Assembly: GCA_011364975.1 (NCBI GenBank)
Contig: RDOE01000009.1
Span: 1-62,860, forward strand
Reading direction: 5' to 3'
DNA: 62,860 nt
DNA from: Promethearchaeota archaeon
GTDB taxonomy: Archaea; Asgardarchaeota; Lokiarchaeia; Sigyniarchaeales; SOKP01
In this document: positions 19,221-29,204 of the stretch, piece by piece
How the letters are laid out: each line of letters starts with the position of its first letter
How positions within the stretch are numbered: position 1 is the stretch's first letter
The notes under the pieces: model-generated
Database searches by the model: none
What the model saw: the letters and a program-made list of their open reading frames with translations, nothing else
Told to the model about the DNA's origin: nothing
Position numbers and translations under genes: made by a program

Positions 19221-19274
19221 GTTTTATTCTTTCAATTAGTAAATTTTTTATTATGAAAATTCACTCTTAGTTAT

Positions 19275-19658
19275 TTAAAAACTAAGTGCTGGGACAGATT
19301 TTCCTGTAACTTCATTATATAAATTCGAAAATAATTCTATTGTATAATTCAACTCTTTGCTAGTTGGTTCTATTCCTCCATATATAATATCCTCAATCTT
19401 TTTAATAAAGGGGTAAATTGTTTCTGGTTTTTGTCCAAGCTCATTCACACACGTTATTGCATATTCTCGAATAGTTTGATATGCTAATCGTGGTTTTTTA
19501 TGTTTCAAGGTAATGATATCGTTATAGATCAGATATATGTAGGCAATAGCTTCTTTGGATCTACTAGTCTCAACAAGAACTTTCACATTCTCGAATTTTT
19601 GTTTAATATCTACTTCTGGTTCTTGAGTTTTTTTTGATCTCTTCACTTTTGGTGCCAT
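19275..19658 (-). CDS. Small soluble DUF4129-like paralogue
   Basis: A 127-residue protein without a membrane segment. It aligns closely by eye with the last 115 residues of the next upstream gene: shared elements are AIAYIYLIYNDII / SLSYLFNAIYMDLI, TIREYAIT / TIRDFAIV, YPFIKKIEDIIYG / YPFIQKVEEIVYA and TIELFSNLYNEVTG / TIELFSPIYFELTG. Such helical tails resemble the cytoplasmic DUF4129 element of transglutaminase operons. It therefore appears to be a duplicated, cut-free version of the cytoplasmic domain of its neighbour, perhaps a soluble partner or competitor. The N-terminus is basic (MAPKVKRSKK). Confidence 0.65.
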   Translation of the reverse strand: MAPKVKRSKKTQEPEVDIKQKFENVKVLVETSRSKEAIAYIYLIYNDIITLKHKKPRLAYQTIREYAITCVNELGQKPETIYPFIKKIEDIIYGGIEPTSKELNYTIELFSNLYNEVTGKSVPALSF

Positions 19659-19755
19659 ATTATTTACCTTTTTCTGTTATTTATATCGTTTATATATTTT
19701 TTTTATTTATTTTTTTGGTTATTTGGTATTATCTTTTTTTAAGATCATTATTTTA

Positions 19756-21315
19756 TTAGAAATTTAAAATAAAATTATATCCTGTTAATTCAAAATAGAT
19801 TGGAGAAAATAATTCTATTGTGTTATAAAAATCATGTTCCTTAATTTGATATGGTCTTGCATATACAATTTCCTCAACCTTCTGAATAAAGGGATAAACT
19901 GATGTTGGGGATAATCTTAAATCTTTTACTGAAACTATCGCAAAATCTCGAATTGTTTCATTATCTTTTCTTTTTCTGCCATATTTTGCATTTATTAAAT
20001 CCATATATATCGCATTGAATAAGTATGATAACGATTCTTCTAATCTTCCAGATTCTTTAAGTATTTTAAGATTATTTATTTTATCTTCAAGAGGGAGATT
20101 GATTATCTTCGAAGCTTTTTCTTGTTTTTTATAATAGCGATAACCATAAAATGATATAACTCCGACAACACATCCTAAAACGGGTAGGAATATTGAAAAG
20201 AACATTAATAAAGGAGGGGCTTGAACTCCAGGATTAACGGGATTCGGTTGAGCTTGAATATCGATATAATGGGTCGTAATTAAAGTCTTACCAAGTGAAT
20301 TCGGCATCAAAATGATGATATGGGTGATTCCTGTCCATACTGGAAGCCCATAGGTAATAGAAAAATCACCATTATTATCTGTTTGAAGTTCTCTGATTAA
20401 GGTTCCGTTATAAAAAATCTGTATTAATTTATTATTTAAAACTAGGGAAGGATTCGTTCTTGATATCAATTTTCCAGCGATTATTAAATCGGTAGAAGCC
20501 CTTATTATTGTAGGAAGATCCCAAATACAGGATATATTCGAAAAAATCATTGGATTGGATAAAAGAACTTCTGAATATTCTATTTCGGGTAGAGAATTAT
20601 ATGATAATAATAAATCTAAATTATCGATACCTATATCCGGAATTGGAATATTTTGGATTAATCCTGTTGCATCTGTTGATACAAAATTGGTTTCAATCAT
20701 TACTGGTCCGTTGTACCATCGATAATTTATGCTTGCGAAGGGTATAACATTATTATCTTCAGTTCGTAAAAATCCATTAGGATCATAAAAATCTCCAATC
20801 AATTGAGGAGTTGAAGGTCCAATAATATCAAAATAAGAATTAGTACTAACATCAATTGAATAAAAAGTACGATATTCTACAGTATCTGGGGTTGAATCAG
20901 AAACTATAGCTTCAATTTTATGAGAAGTATAAATATCCAAACTAGTATCAACAACATAATCTATTTGGAAAATTCCATTTACTGTAATATCAGTGAATCC
21001 CATATCTACAACATCATCAATTTCAATAGCGATATTATATCCTGATTTATTATCACCAGTAATCCGGTTATATAATCTTCCTTGTATGGTGATAAGAGTA
21101 TTATGAGATAGTCTAGTATTATTAAAACTTGCAGGATAAAGATCTAACGTGGCCCAAATACCAGAAGACCGTACATTTGGATTTAAGTAATCTTGTGATT
21201 GAAGATTAATAAAAGTAAAATTAAAAAATATTCCTGAGAAGATGACTAAAATTAATATTAAACCATTTTTTCTTCTTATATTCATAAGCCTCTGCTTAAA
21301 AATGGTTAACTTCAT
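19756..21315 (-). CDS. Surface protein with Ig-like domains, one C-terminal membrane helix and DUF4129-like tail
   Basis: 519 residues: an N-terminal signal/anchor helix at about 17-35, an extracellular beta-rich region with repeated Ig-like strands (IQGRLYNRITGDNKSGYNIA, GKLISRTNP), a membrane helix near 370-395 (SIFLPVLGCVVGVISFYGY), then a cytoplasmic helical domain of about 115 residues. That last domain is nearly duplicated as a stand-alone gene just downstream. Topology suggests it passes information or force between the outer Ig-like part and a cytoplasmic DUF4129-like domain that could meet MoxR/DUF58. It lies 29 bases downstream of the giant transglutaminase-like protein. Confidence 0.65.
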   Translation of the reverse strand: MKLTIFKQRLMNIRRKNGLILILVIFSGIFFNFTFINLQSQDYLNPNVRSSGIWATLDLYPASFNNTRLSHNTLITIQGRLYNRITGDNKSGYNIAIEIDDVVDMGFTDITVNGIFQIDYVVDTSLDIYTSHKIEAIVSDSTPDTVEYRTFYSIDVSTNSYFDIIGPSTPQLIGDFYDPNGFLRTEDNNVIPFASINYRWYNGPVMIETNFVSTDATGLIQNIPIPDIGIDNLDLLLSYNSLPEIEYSEVLLSNPMIFSNISCIWDLPTIIRASTDLIIAGKLISRTNPSLVLNNKLIQIFYNGTLIRELQTDNNGDFSITYGLPVWTGITHIIILMPNSLGKTLITTHYIDIQAQPNPVNPGVQAPPLLMFFSIFLPVLGCVVGVISFYGYRYYKKQEKASKIINLPLEDKINNLKILKESGRLEESLSYLFNAIYMDLINAKYGRKRKDNETIRDFAIVSVKDLRLSPTSVYPFIQKVEEIVYARPYQIKEHDFYNTIELFSPIYFELTGYNFILNF

Positions 21316-21344
21316 ATAAATACCATCAATCCTATATATTTATT

Positions 21345-24300
21345 TTAGGTTTCTCTAAAGACCTCAACTTCATTAAATTCAATATAATAATATTCTGGAG
21401 CATTAAAGTTATCTTCGGGAATAAAGCTAACCCAAACTTCTGAATTCGAAGGCCAGTTTCCCACTAATAAGGTTATATTAAAGAAGCCATTAATATCAGT
21501 ATAACCCAAGGCAGTTCCAAGTATTTGTCCTAAAGGTGTTCTCACAGTAATATTTACTTCCATAAATCCCATAGCAGTTCCATTATCCCATTCTAAATAA
21601 CCATAAACATATAAATCATCATCTTGGTAAAAATCATCCTTTACAACTCTTGTGTCATAATTTCCAGTAATTAATGTGCCCGCAGTGATATTAATCGGAA
21701 GGATAACACTCATAGAAGGAATCATATAATCATTTAAGGAGACACCCGCTTCATTGATGCTTCCTGTATAATAAATTAATATATAATATTGCCCTTGAGG
21801 ACAATTCATGAAGATGGAATTGTCGAGGTATTGAAAATTCCCTCCAGATATTAAATTAAACTGGGGACCATTTATACTTAAATAACTACTAGTAACATCA
21901 GAGTATGTATTATCTAATAGAAAGATACCTATAATTAATCCGTCTAAATTAGTACCATTCTGTTGTAAAGTACCCCAAACATCAAATTGATGAAAACTTC
22001 TTTGAATTACATTTCTATCAGAATTTATCGAAATACTGATTGTTTCGTTAATAATTATATAAGTTGTATTAAATGTACTATAAGTGTGATAATTTGCTCG
22101 AAGTCTTATCAATCCTGCATGGAGACTGTTTGTTGATATATTAAATTGAACAAATCCGGACTCATCTACGAAGGTGTATGATGTTATAAGATTGTTATTA
22201 AAATCATCATATAGAAACACCGTATTACCAAATTTAGGCAATACATGATAAATTTGAATTTGAATATGAGCTGTTTCGCCAAAATTATATGTTTCTGGAG
22301 GATTAGTATTATTATAAAGGGGTAAGGTTGGATTACCCTCAACTGAAAGATAAATATCTAAATTTTCAGGATCTATTACTTTAAGCTCTGAGAGCCCATT
22401 TACAGAATCTGTAAAATTATTTATTCCGCCTAAATAGAAATTATGTTCATTATATAAGTTATATGGCCAAGAGTACATAAAGATTCCGGCAAACTCAATT
22501 CTAATAGTATAATTTTTCTCAGGAGTCGAACTTTTAACAGAATAGGTTAGATCGAATACTCCGGTATCATCTAATCTAAGTGAACCACTTTCTAATACTA
22601 GGCAGTAAGATACATCAGTAGGACCATCAAACATATATACATCAATTAGAGTGTATTTTATAGGAGTCCCTAAAATTAAATCAGTTATATCTCCTTGTAA
22701 GTTGAAAGTCCTTTGAATTGCTCCACTTCTCATTATTTCTGCTGGGTTAGGTCCAGAAATAAGGTTAACAGTTATAGGAGTATTTACGATAAAGTAAGAA
22801 TAGTTATAATTCGAACCCCAATTAGCATATATTTGATGAGGTCCTGCTACTACTGATGATCCAATATTATAAATGAATCCAGCAAATCCATTAAGCGTTT
22901 GAGCAGACCCTATGAAAACTTCTTGGGTAGTATCATAAAAGTTCACCCATTCACCATCCCCAATTGGAATGCCCCCAGATTCGAGATAGACATTTAAATT
23001 TATATTGTCATTTGGGTAGACTAATGGGTTATTATAATCATTATTAGGGGTTCCATCAATCCAAAAGTTAAATATAAGAGATGTAGGAGTTAAGACTTTT
23101 AATTTGTTTAAAAAGGATGAAGAAGTATTAATATAAGGTAAATTAAAAAAGGTGCTGTATTCTGGATGCCATGAACGATCGATAGTTCCATTAAAATCAA
23201 GTCTTAAACTATAATTTCCTAAGGGTGTATTAGAGGCAACTTCGAAATTAATATTAAAATAACCATTAAAATCCGTGTAGAAATAACTACTCGGAATTAA
23301 GTAAGAAGAATAGTCTAGTCCCCCTCTAAATAATTTTAACTGTAATTGTGCTGTTCTTATTGGATTGTTATTTGTAGGGTCTATCATTTCCCCTTCAATA
23401 TTAAAGAAAGTATTTGTAGCACCCATCGCAGTTCGATTAATCTCTGTTGGAATTGGTCCTGAAAAAATATTTATTGTGGGTTCTTCGTTTAAAATGAAAT
23501 AGGAATAATTTTCTTCAATACCTAGCTTTGCGTAAACTAAATTAGGGCCAATGGTATTAAGATTATTAATATTGTAATCAATAGATGTAATACCGCTAGT
23601 ATTTGTTGTATTGGAACCCAAAAATACATTTCCTCTAGAATAATCATAAAAAGATACAATTTGATTGGATAAAGGAGCATCATCTTCATTTAATACTCTA
23701 ACTTTTAGAGCTAAGGTTGAAAATCTACTAACTATAGGGAAATCTGGTATTTGAGAGGGTATATCATTAATGTAAAACCAAACTTTTTTTATAATACCTC
23801 TCGTAATATTTAAATCCAACCTATTACTGGAAGCATTAATAAATCCTGCAGCATATGGTACAAAATACCAACTGCCATTAAAATCGACCCGTAATTCATG
23901 TTGGCCTATTGGAACAGAGGAATCAACATTAATAATTACATCAAAATCACCATTCAAATCGGTATAAGTAAAGATTGAATCAAAAGGTGGACTACCTATT
24001 CGATTGTTGGTACCTTTTTGAAGTAATACAAATTCCAAAGTAGCTCCAATAACTCTTTTGTTATTTACTGGATCAACAACATAACCTTGAATGTTAACAC
24101 TAGGATCTAGTGATATATTTACTTCTTGAGGACTAACACTTACTAAATTAACCTGAATATCACCATATATAGTATATATTGTCGTATCATTAACATTTGG
24201 ACTATATTGAGCAAATATAGCATGAGGTCCAACAAGTTGAGTATCATCAATATTTACTAATATTGATGTTTGACCAATAGAATTTGTATAACCTGTCCCT

Positions 24301-25793
24301 AGAAATTGAGAGGTAGTTAAATCGTAGATATTTATGGGTTCTCCTCCAACAGGATTACCATCTAAAGTAAGTGTTGCAGTTATATTTGCAATATTCCCCC
24401 TATATCCTGCTGTAAAGTTCGAATTTACAATTAAGGAATAATTTGCATAAGTTGGGGGAACTCCTAAATAATTATCGTAATAGATATCCATTTGAACCCA
24501 TTTACCGTTTCCTGAAATATCTGTTGGAATAAACACTTCTGCCCAATTATACATATTCTTGTATTTAATAGAAAAAGCATTTCTTCCCTCAATATTATCA
24601 TAAAATTCCTCTATAAGAAAACTGTTAAATCCGTCAACGAATCGAGTAGCTAACCCAAGAGCTCTTCCAAATGCACAAAATGCAGATGCAAAATCAGCCC
24701 AATATCCTATTTCATTTTCACAGAACCATTCAATTTGGTCATATCCATCTGGTGCGGGATTATATTGGCTGGGATCTGTTATTTTTGCAAAATTGTATTG
24801 CAAATAATTTCTAATTTTATCCGCTACGATAAAAGCATTATCTGAACTCAAAATTAAACTTGCAATATTATTATAATGAAATTCAAAATCATCATGATTA
24901 TTTATATAAACATTAACAGGATTTCCATTTAACTGTAAATATTTACTTTTTATTGGATCAGGAGTATATTGGGGATCTACGGCAATTGCATCGATCTCAG
25001 CGCTTGTAGGTAAATTTGACCCGAACATTTGATAACTCATGTTCACATCTCCTTCAGTGTGAAAAGAGATATCCATTGTTGTGCAGTTATAACTGTCTGC
25101 ATATAAAATGGGAGAATTTGGAGTATATTCCATATAATTTGGATTTGTCCATACACTTCCTTCCATTATATAAGGGTTGGGAAAGAATGAGGGTATTACC
25201 ATCGAATTTATACCCAAATTAGAAGAAAGTGGTAATTTAAGGGTTATTAAATCCTTACCCGGGTGATAATTATTATAATCATCATAGGTGGTAAAATCAA
25301 TTTGCTGCTTCGCAGCTGTAGAATGCCAACCATCCCCAGTATATTCATCAAAACTTTCATAACGCCACAATTTGGTAGTCATATCAGTAAAATCATTATA
25401 ATCATAAACTCTAAATACTTCTATTTCAGAAGCCATTAGAGCCGCTAGTGCTTGTGAATAATCTCCTAAATCTAAATCATCAATATCACCATCAAACATA
25501 TCCCCTAGTGCATCTATTAAATCACTTAACTGATCCGTTGTGAGATTAGGAAACTGATTTAAAAAATCAGATAAATTGTAAGGGAACGGAGGGATAAATT
25601 TTTGTATATCGGTAACAGGCTCAGCTTCAGATAAGCGATCACTTGGAAGAGGTCTTTGACTATCCCACAATAAACTAAATAAAAAAGTCGAAAAAGCGAA
25701 GGCTGTAATTAATAACACAGCTACAAGAATAATTTTAATTACTCTTTTTTTATCAAAACTGGTTACTAATAAGTCATCACGAAATTCTGACAT
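21345..25793 (-). CDS. Giant surface protein with degenerate transglutaminase-like domain and Ig-like repeats
   Basis: 1482 residues. One membrane helix near 18-42 anchors it with the bulk outside. Residues about 310-440 follow the transglutaminase-like plan: GYWADFASAF then GRALGLATRFVDGF, then MYNWAEVFI and GKWVQMD. In active relatives (TgpA type) the first motif is GxCxxxASAF and the second HAWAEV, so the catalytic Cys is Trp365 here and the catalytic His is Tyr415; only Asp436 remains. The rest, from about 455, is four or so Ig-like units of about 230 residues. It probably works as a binding or structural module rather than a protease or cross-linker. It is the first gene of the MoxR/DUF58 locus. 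Confidence 0.75.
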   Translation of the reverse strand: MSEFRDDLLVTSFDKKRVIKIILVAVLLITAFAFSTFLFSLLWDSQRPLPSDRLSEAEPVTDIQKFIPPFPYNLSDFLNQFPNLTTDQLSDLIDALGDMFDGDIDDLDLGDYSQALAALMASEIEVFRVYDYNDFTDMTTKLWRYESFDEYTGDGWHSTAAKQQIDFTTYDDYNNYHPGKDLITLKLPLSSNLGINSMVIPSFFPNPYIMEGSVWTNPNYMEYTPNSPILYADSYNCTTMDISFHTEGDVNMSYQMFGSNLPTSAEIDAIAVDPQYTPDPIKSKYLQLNGNPVNVYINNHDDFEFHYNNIASLILSSDNAFIVADKIRNYLQYNFAKITDPSQYNPAPDGYDQIEWFCENEIGYWADFASAFCAFGRALGLATRFVDGFNSFLIEEFYDNIEGRNAFSIKYKNMYNWAEVFIPTDISGNGKWVQMDIYYDNYLGVPPTYANYSLIVNSNFTAGYRGNIANITATLTLDGNPVGGEPINIYDLTTSQFLGTGYTNSIGQTSILVNIDDTQLVGPHAIFAQYSPNVNDTTIYTIYGDIQVNLVSVSPQEVNISLDPSVNIQGYVVDPVNNKRVIGATLEFVLLQKGTNNRIGSPPFDSIFTYTDLNGDFDVIINVDSSVPIGQHELRVDFNGSWYFVPYAAGFINASSNRLDLNITRGIIKKVWFYINDIPSQIPDFPIVSRFSTLALKVRVLNEDDAPLSNQIVSFYDYSRGNVFLGSNTTNTSGITSIDYNINNLNTIGPNLVYAKLGIEENYSYFILNEEPTINIFSGPIPTEINRTAMGATNTFFNIEGEMIDPTNNNPIRTAQLQLKLFRGGLDYSSYLIPSSYFYTDFNGYFNINFEVASNTPLGNYSLRLDFNGTIDRSWHPEYSTFFNLPYINTSSSFLNKLKVLTPTSLIFNFWIDGTPNNDYNNPLVYPNDNINLNVYLESGGIPIGDGEWVNFYDTTQEVFIGSAQTLNGFAGFIYNIGSSVVAGPHQIYANWGSNYNYSYFIVNTPITVNLISGPNPAEIMRSGAIQRTFNLQGDITDLILGTPIKYTLIDVYMFDGPTDVSYCLVLESGSLRLDDTGVFDLTYSVKSSTPEKNYTIRIEFAGIFMYSWPYNLYNEHNFYLGGINNFTDSVNGLSELKVIDPENLDIYLSVEGNPTLPLYNNTNPPETYNFGETAHIQIQIYHVLPKFGNTVFLYDDFNNNLITSYTFVDESGFVQFNISTNSLHAGLIRLRANYHTYSTFNTTYIIINETISISINSDRNVIQRSFHQFDVWGTLQQNGTNLDGLIIGIFLLDNTYSDVTSSYLSINGPQFNLISGGNFQYLDNSIFMNCPQGQYYILIYYTGSINEAGVSLNDYMIPSMSVILPINITAGTLITGNYDTRVVKDDFYQDDDLYVYGYLEWDNGTAMGFMEVNITVRTPLGQILGTALGYTDINGFFNITLLVGNWPSNSEVWVSFIPEDNFNAPEYYYIEFNEVEVFRET
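21430..24430 (-). repeat. Long protein-level tandem repeat (about 230 residues per unit)
   Basis: Within the giant surface protein, units restart with INLVSVSPQEVN-like strands: near residues 549, 774, 1009 and 1245 (for example INIFSGPIPTEIN and VNLISGPNPAEIM). Each unit holds a GxxxDPxNNxPI strand, a YTDxNGxF strand and a PxGxYxLRxDFNGS strand, followed by a second half with VxFYDxxxxxFLGS and VGPHxIYA. DNA-level identity is low, so the copies are old. Confidence 0.6.
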
Positions 25794-25983
25794 ATTAAAT
25801 CAAATTTTCCCTTAACTATTCCAAATTAAGTTTGCAATATTAATTAAAATAATAATATATATAATTTTCCTACTTATAGAAGAACCATACTAGATATCAA
25901 TTAGAATATTTTTTCTTAACATAACATCTTTAAAAAGATTCTTTAAGAAGACTTTTAAAAATAGATAGAAAAAGAGTAATAAT

Positions 25984-26820
25984 TTAAAATTCAAATCCGC
26001 ATTTTGTACAAATATTTTTTTTAGCATATTGAGGTTTCGGAATATAACTTATTATTTTTGTTTTATCTTCAACCTCTTTTATAGCAAAGCCAGTGGCACC
26101 ACAATTTGGACAAATTTTGCGTCCAGAAGAAGAACCTGTTCCTAAGGTAGGAGTAGAGGTCATAGATGATCCTGTAGGGGTTCCATATGAAATTGGAGCA
26201 CCCATACCAGAGGTTTGGGAAGTAATACCTTGAGCTAAACTAGAGGGCATTACTGCTTTTGGTTCTTTCAATTCTTGGATTCTTTTATCTTTATATACTA
26301 ATTCTTCCTGTAATTTATTAATTTGAGCTTGTAGAGGACCGATTTGTTGTTGTAATGTCATGTTCTCTTGCTGGAGAAGCTGTAAATTGTTTTGAAGTTG
26401 GGGAATTTGAGATTGTAGTTGTGCTTTTTCATTATTTAACATGTTAATCTGATTTTGGTAACCCTCAATGGTTTTTTGAAAATTTTGTAATTGACTTCTT
26501 AATTGATTTACTTGATTGTCCTTATCAATTAATTGAGCGTTTAAATTTGCATATTGAGCGTTTACATTATCTATCTGGTTTTGTAGCTGATATATAGTAG
26601 TATCTTTTTCTTGGACTTGTATTAGGGCAGAGTTATATTCATCTTGTGAAGGGCCTTGAGGAACATATGCTTCCTGTTGGTAAGAGGGAATGTCCTGTGA
26701 GGGCATAGGTGGCATTGAAGGGGGTGGCATTGATGGTGGAGGCATAGAAGGTGGCTTTATTCGAGGTGGTGTTGGGGGTCTCATTTCATCTTCATCTTCT
26801 CGTTCATATTCGTCCGACAT
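25984..26820 (-). CDS. Proline-rich, coiled-coil, zinc-ribbon protein
   Basis: 278 residues with four parts. Residues 1-60 are acidic then proline-rich, with three PPSMPP-type repeats. Residues about 60-185 are Gln/Asn-rich heptad-like sequence that should form a long coiled coil. A Ser/Gly/Thr-rich linker follows. The C-terminus is a zinc ribbon with CPNCGATG and CTKCGFEF. No enzymatic motif is present. A clear GAGGAGA Shine-Dalgarno (complement of 26826-26832) precedes the ATG. Possible roles are a scaffold or an adaptor; proline-rich segments like this could bind profilin or SH3-like folds, but that is speculation. It is followed by an HDAC-family gene 114 bases before it in the downstream direction. 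Confidence 0.7.
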   Translation of the reverse strand: MSDEYEREDEDEMRPPTPPRIKPPSMPPPSMPPPSMPPMPSQDIPSYQQEAYVPQGPSQDEYNSALIQVQEKDTTIYQLQNQIDNVNAQYANLNAQLIDKDNQVNQLRSQLQNFQKTIEGYQNQINMLNNEKAQLQSQIPQLQNNLQLLQQENMTLQQQIGPLQAQINKLQEELVYKDKRIQELKEPKAVMPSSLAQGITSQTSGMGAPISYGTPTGSSMTSTPTLGTGSSSGRKICPNCGATGFAIKEVEDKTKIISYIPKPQYAKKNICTKCGFEF

Positions 26821-26934
26821 TATATTCTCCTCATTATTGTATAATAAATTAATTTGATTTGTTACTTTAATAGTAGAATAGATTTATAAATTATAGTAAA
26901 AAAAGTAATAAGAATATTTCTTAAATTATCGCTA

Positions 26935-28023
26935 TTAAAAACAATCCCAGAAGTATTTTAAGTTATCTTTTAATTTTGGAATTAGATTATTATTGATGTA
27001 ATTTAATACTTCTTTATCGGAAAATCGGGCTTTTTCTTCAATCATATACTCAGATTTTTGGTTTAATACTTGAATGCAATTGTATACTGCAATTGCTTGT
27101 TTGTCCACTTCATAACCACCTTCTAAAGTAATTAAGATTTTTCCATTTGCATACTTATTCGCGATAGTTGTAATCTTTTGTAAGTAATTTGCGGGTCCTT
27201 GATAGGTCCACCCCATATTGGTTAATCTATCCGTCCAATGAGTATCAAATCCTGCGGAAATTAAAATAAACTCTGGACGAAATTCATCACATATTGGTTT
27301 TATAACCTCTTCAAAATATATCATTACTATATCTTCTGCAGCTCTGGGAGGCATAGGGAAGTTTATTATTTTTCCCTCTCCTTTACTATGACCTAAATCA
27401 TTTATAAACCCACTTCCAGGATAGAGAGTTCTCCCATCCTGATGAGAATTAAACAAGATTACTTCACCGTTTTCCGAACCATTAAAAAAGATATCTTGTG
27501 TACCATTTCCATGATGACAATCCCAATCTATTATCACAACTCGTTTTATATTCTTTTCCCTAAATAAGTATTCTGTCGTTATTGCTATATTATTAAAGAT
27601 ACAAAATCCAGCACATTTATATGAATTTGAGTGATGCCCCGGAGGCCTAACTGTGGCAAAAACATTATTGACCTTTCCCTCTAAAATTTCATCTATTCCT
27701 GTTAAATTTCCACCAACACTATATAACGAAGCTTCAAAAGTTTTAGCAGATACTGCAGTATCCATATCTAATTGTTGAATATGTCCTGTTACTTTCGCTA
27801 ACTCACTTACTTCCTTTACTTCATTAATAAGGCTTTCTTCATGGACGTATTTTATTTGATCTAAACTCGCTTTCCTTGGTTGGATAAGTTTAAAATTTGG
27901 ATCATCAAATAATTTTTTCTCTTTTAAAAAGTTCATGATTGTGACTAATCTCTCATGAGATTCTACATGAGTTCCAATTCGATGTTCTAGATAAATAGGA
28001 TCATAAACTATTCCCGTTTTCAT
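26935..28023 (-). CDS. HDAC-family (class II-like) deacetylase
   Basis: A zinc-dependent arginase/deacetylase-fold enzyme. Catalytic elements are complete: RPPGHHSNS (double His), DWDCHHGNGTQDIFF (zinc Asp/His), SAGFDTH (second zinc Asp) and LITLEGGYE. Length of about 360 residues is normal for the HDAC / acetoin utilisation / acetylpolyamine amidohydrolase group. The substrate could be acetyl-lysine in chromatin-like proteins, small acetylated amines or others; the sequence does not decide. I prefer the ATG at 28023, since an AAAGG motif lies 8 bases upstream; TTG 28029 would add two residues. Transcribed alone, with 190-base gaps on both sides. Confidence 0.88.
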   Translation of the reverse strand: MKTGIVYDPIYLEHRIGTHVESHERLVTIMNFLKEKKLFDDPNFKLIQPRKASLDQIKYVHEESLINEVKEVSELAKVTGHIQQLDMDTAVSAKTFEASLYSVGGNLTGIDEILEGKVNNVFATVRPPGHHSNSYKCAGFCIFNNIAITTEYLFREKNIKRVVIIDWDCHHGNGTQDIFFNGSENGEVILFNSHQDGRTLYPGSGFINDLGHSKGEGKIINFPMPPRAAEDIVMIYFEEVIKPICDEFRPEFILISAGFDTHWTDRLTNMGWTYQGPANYLQKITTIANKYANGKILITLEGGYEVDKQAIAVYNCIQVLNQKSEYMIEEKARFSDKEVLNYINNNLIPKLKDNLKYFWDCF

Positions 28024-28223
28024 TAGCAATACCTTTTCAGATTTGATAATAGTTTTTACAGTTTATAATTTGATTTAACTTAATATAATATTTTTAAGTT
28101 TTTTTAAATCAGCGAAGTAGTATATTTACCCATTAATTTAATTTCTTTTTTATTTATTATCTTTCACAGAATTAAAATTCTAATATGTTAGAAATAATTG
28201 TTTTTACAGGTATACTTTTATTG

Positions 28224-29204
28224 TTATGGTTTAATAGCAATTTTAATAAAATTTCTGTTATGAGGATCAAGATATTTTTCAAAAGCGTTTTGAATTTCTG
28301 AAAGAGGCATAATATAAGAAATAAATTGGTTTGTATCAATAACATTTCTATCGAAAAAATCAATAGCTGTTAGAATGTCTTCACGATCATGCCCTAGTAT
28401 TCCCTTAATGCACGCTTCCTTAGAATTAATAAGAAATATAGGAAGCAATATTTTGCCTTTATAAATCCCCTCTAGTATAATATTTCCGCCTTTTTTAATT
28501 AAATCTATAGCCATAAGGATTGAATCTTGATTACCAGCACAATCGAAGATATAATTAGGTTCACCATATTTTTTAAGATATTTTTTGATTTTAGCAGTAT
28601 TAGGAGGGAAAGCTTCGTTTGCACCGATTTTTTTCGCGGTATCCCTTAAAAATTCCTGAGGTTCAACAACAATAATGTAATTAGGTTTCTTTTCAATAAG
28701 GAGATATTTTAAAAAGCATAATCCGATATTACCAGCACCTATTATTGCAATATTTTGATTTTTTTCTATGTTTGATAACCTTACACCCCGGCAAGCATTT
28801 GCAAATGATTCGATCATTATAGCATCTTTAGTTGATATTGATTTAGGAATATGAAATAAATATTTTCCTGGAAGATTCACATATTCAGCAAAGCCTCCGT
28901 CTTTAAAGATGCCTAATCCATCTAATTCTCCTTGACCAATATCCAATGCTACATTTATACCACATACTTTATCACCAATAGTAACATTTTTAACCCTATC
29001 TCCGATTTGCACAACCTCGCCTGTAAATTCATGACCCATTATTAAGGGTACTTGATACATTTTTAGTTTAAAGTTAGTAATATCACTTCCGCATATTCCA
29101 CAATAATGAGTCTTTATTAATACGTCTTCAGGTCCAGGAGAAGGTTTTGGGTAATCTTCTCTATATTCTATTTTTTTAACATCTAAAAATACTGCCGCTT
29201 TCAT
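28224..29204 (-). CDS. Zinc-type medium-chain alcohol dehydrogenase
   Basis: A 326-residue MDR-family oxidoreductase. The catalytic zinc region is HYCGICGSDITNF with GHEFTGEV, and the nucleotide-binding Rossmann motif is IIGAGNIGLCFLKYL. The family's structural zinc lobe, usually four closely spaced Cys after the GDxV segment, is missing: the corresponding stretch VCGINVALDIGQGELDG has only one Cys. It is therefore probably a catalytic-zinc-only enzyme acting on a polyol, threonine or secondary alcohol; the substrate cannot be read. Single gene, minus strand. Confidence 0.85.
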   Translation of the reverse strand: MKAAVFLDVKKIEYREDYPKPSPGPEDVLIKTHYCGICGSDITNFKLKMYQVPLIMGHEFTGEVVQIGDRVKNVTIGDKVCGINVALDIGQGELDGLGIFKDGGFAEYVNLPGKYLFHIPKSISTKDAIMIESFANACRGVRLSNIEKNQNIAIIGAGNIGLCFLKYLLIEKKPNYIIVVEPQEFLRDTAKKIGANEAFPPNTAKIKKYLKKYGEPNYIFDCAGNQDSILMAIDLIKKGGNIILEGIYKGKILLPIFLINSKEACIKGILGHDREDILTAIDFFDRNVIDTNQFISYIMPLSEIQNAFEKYLDPHNRNFIKIAIKP

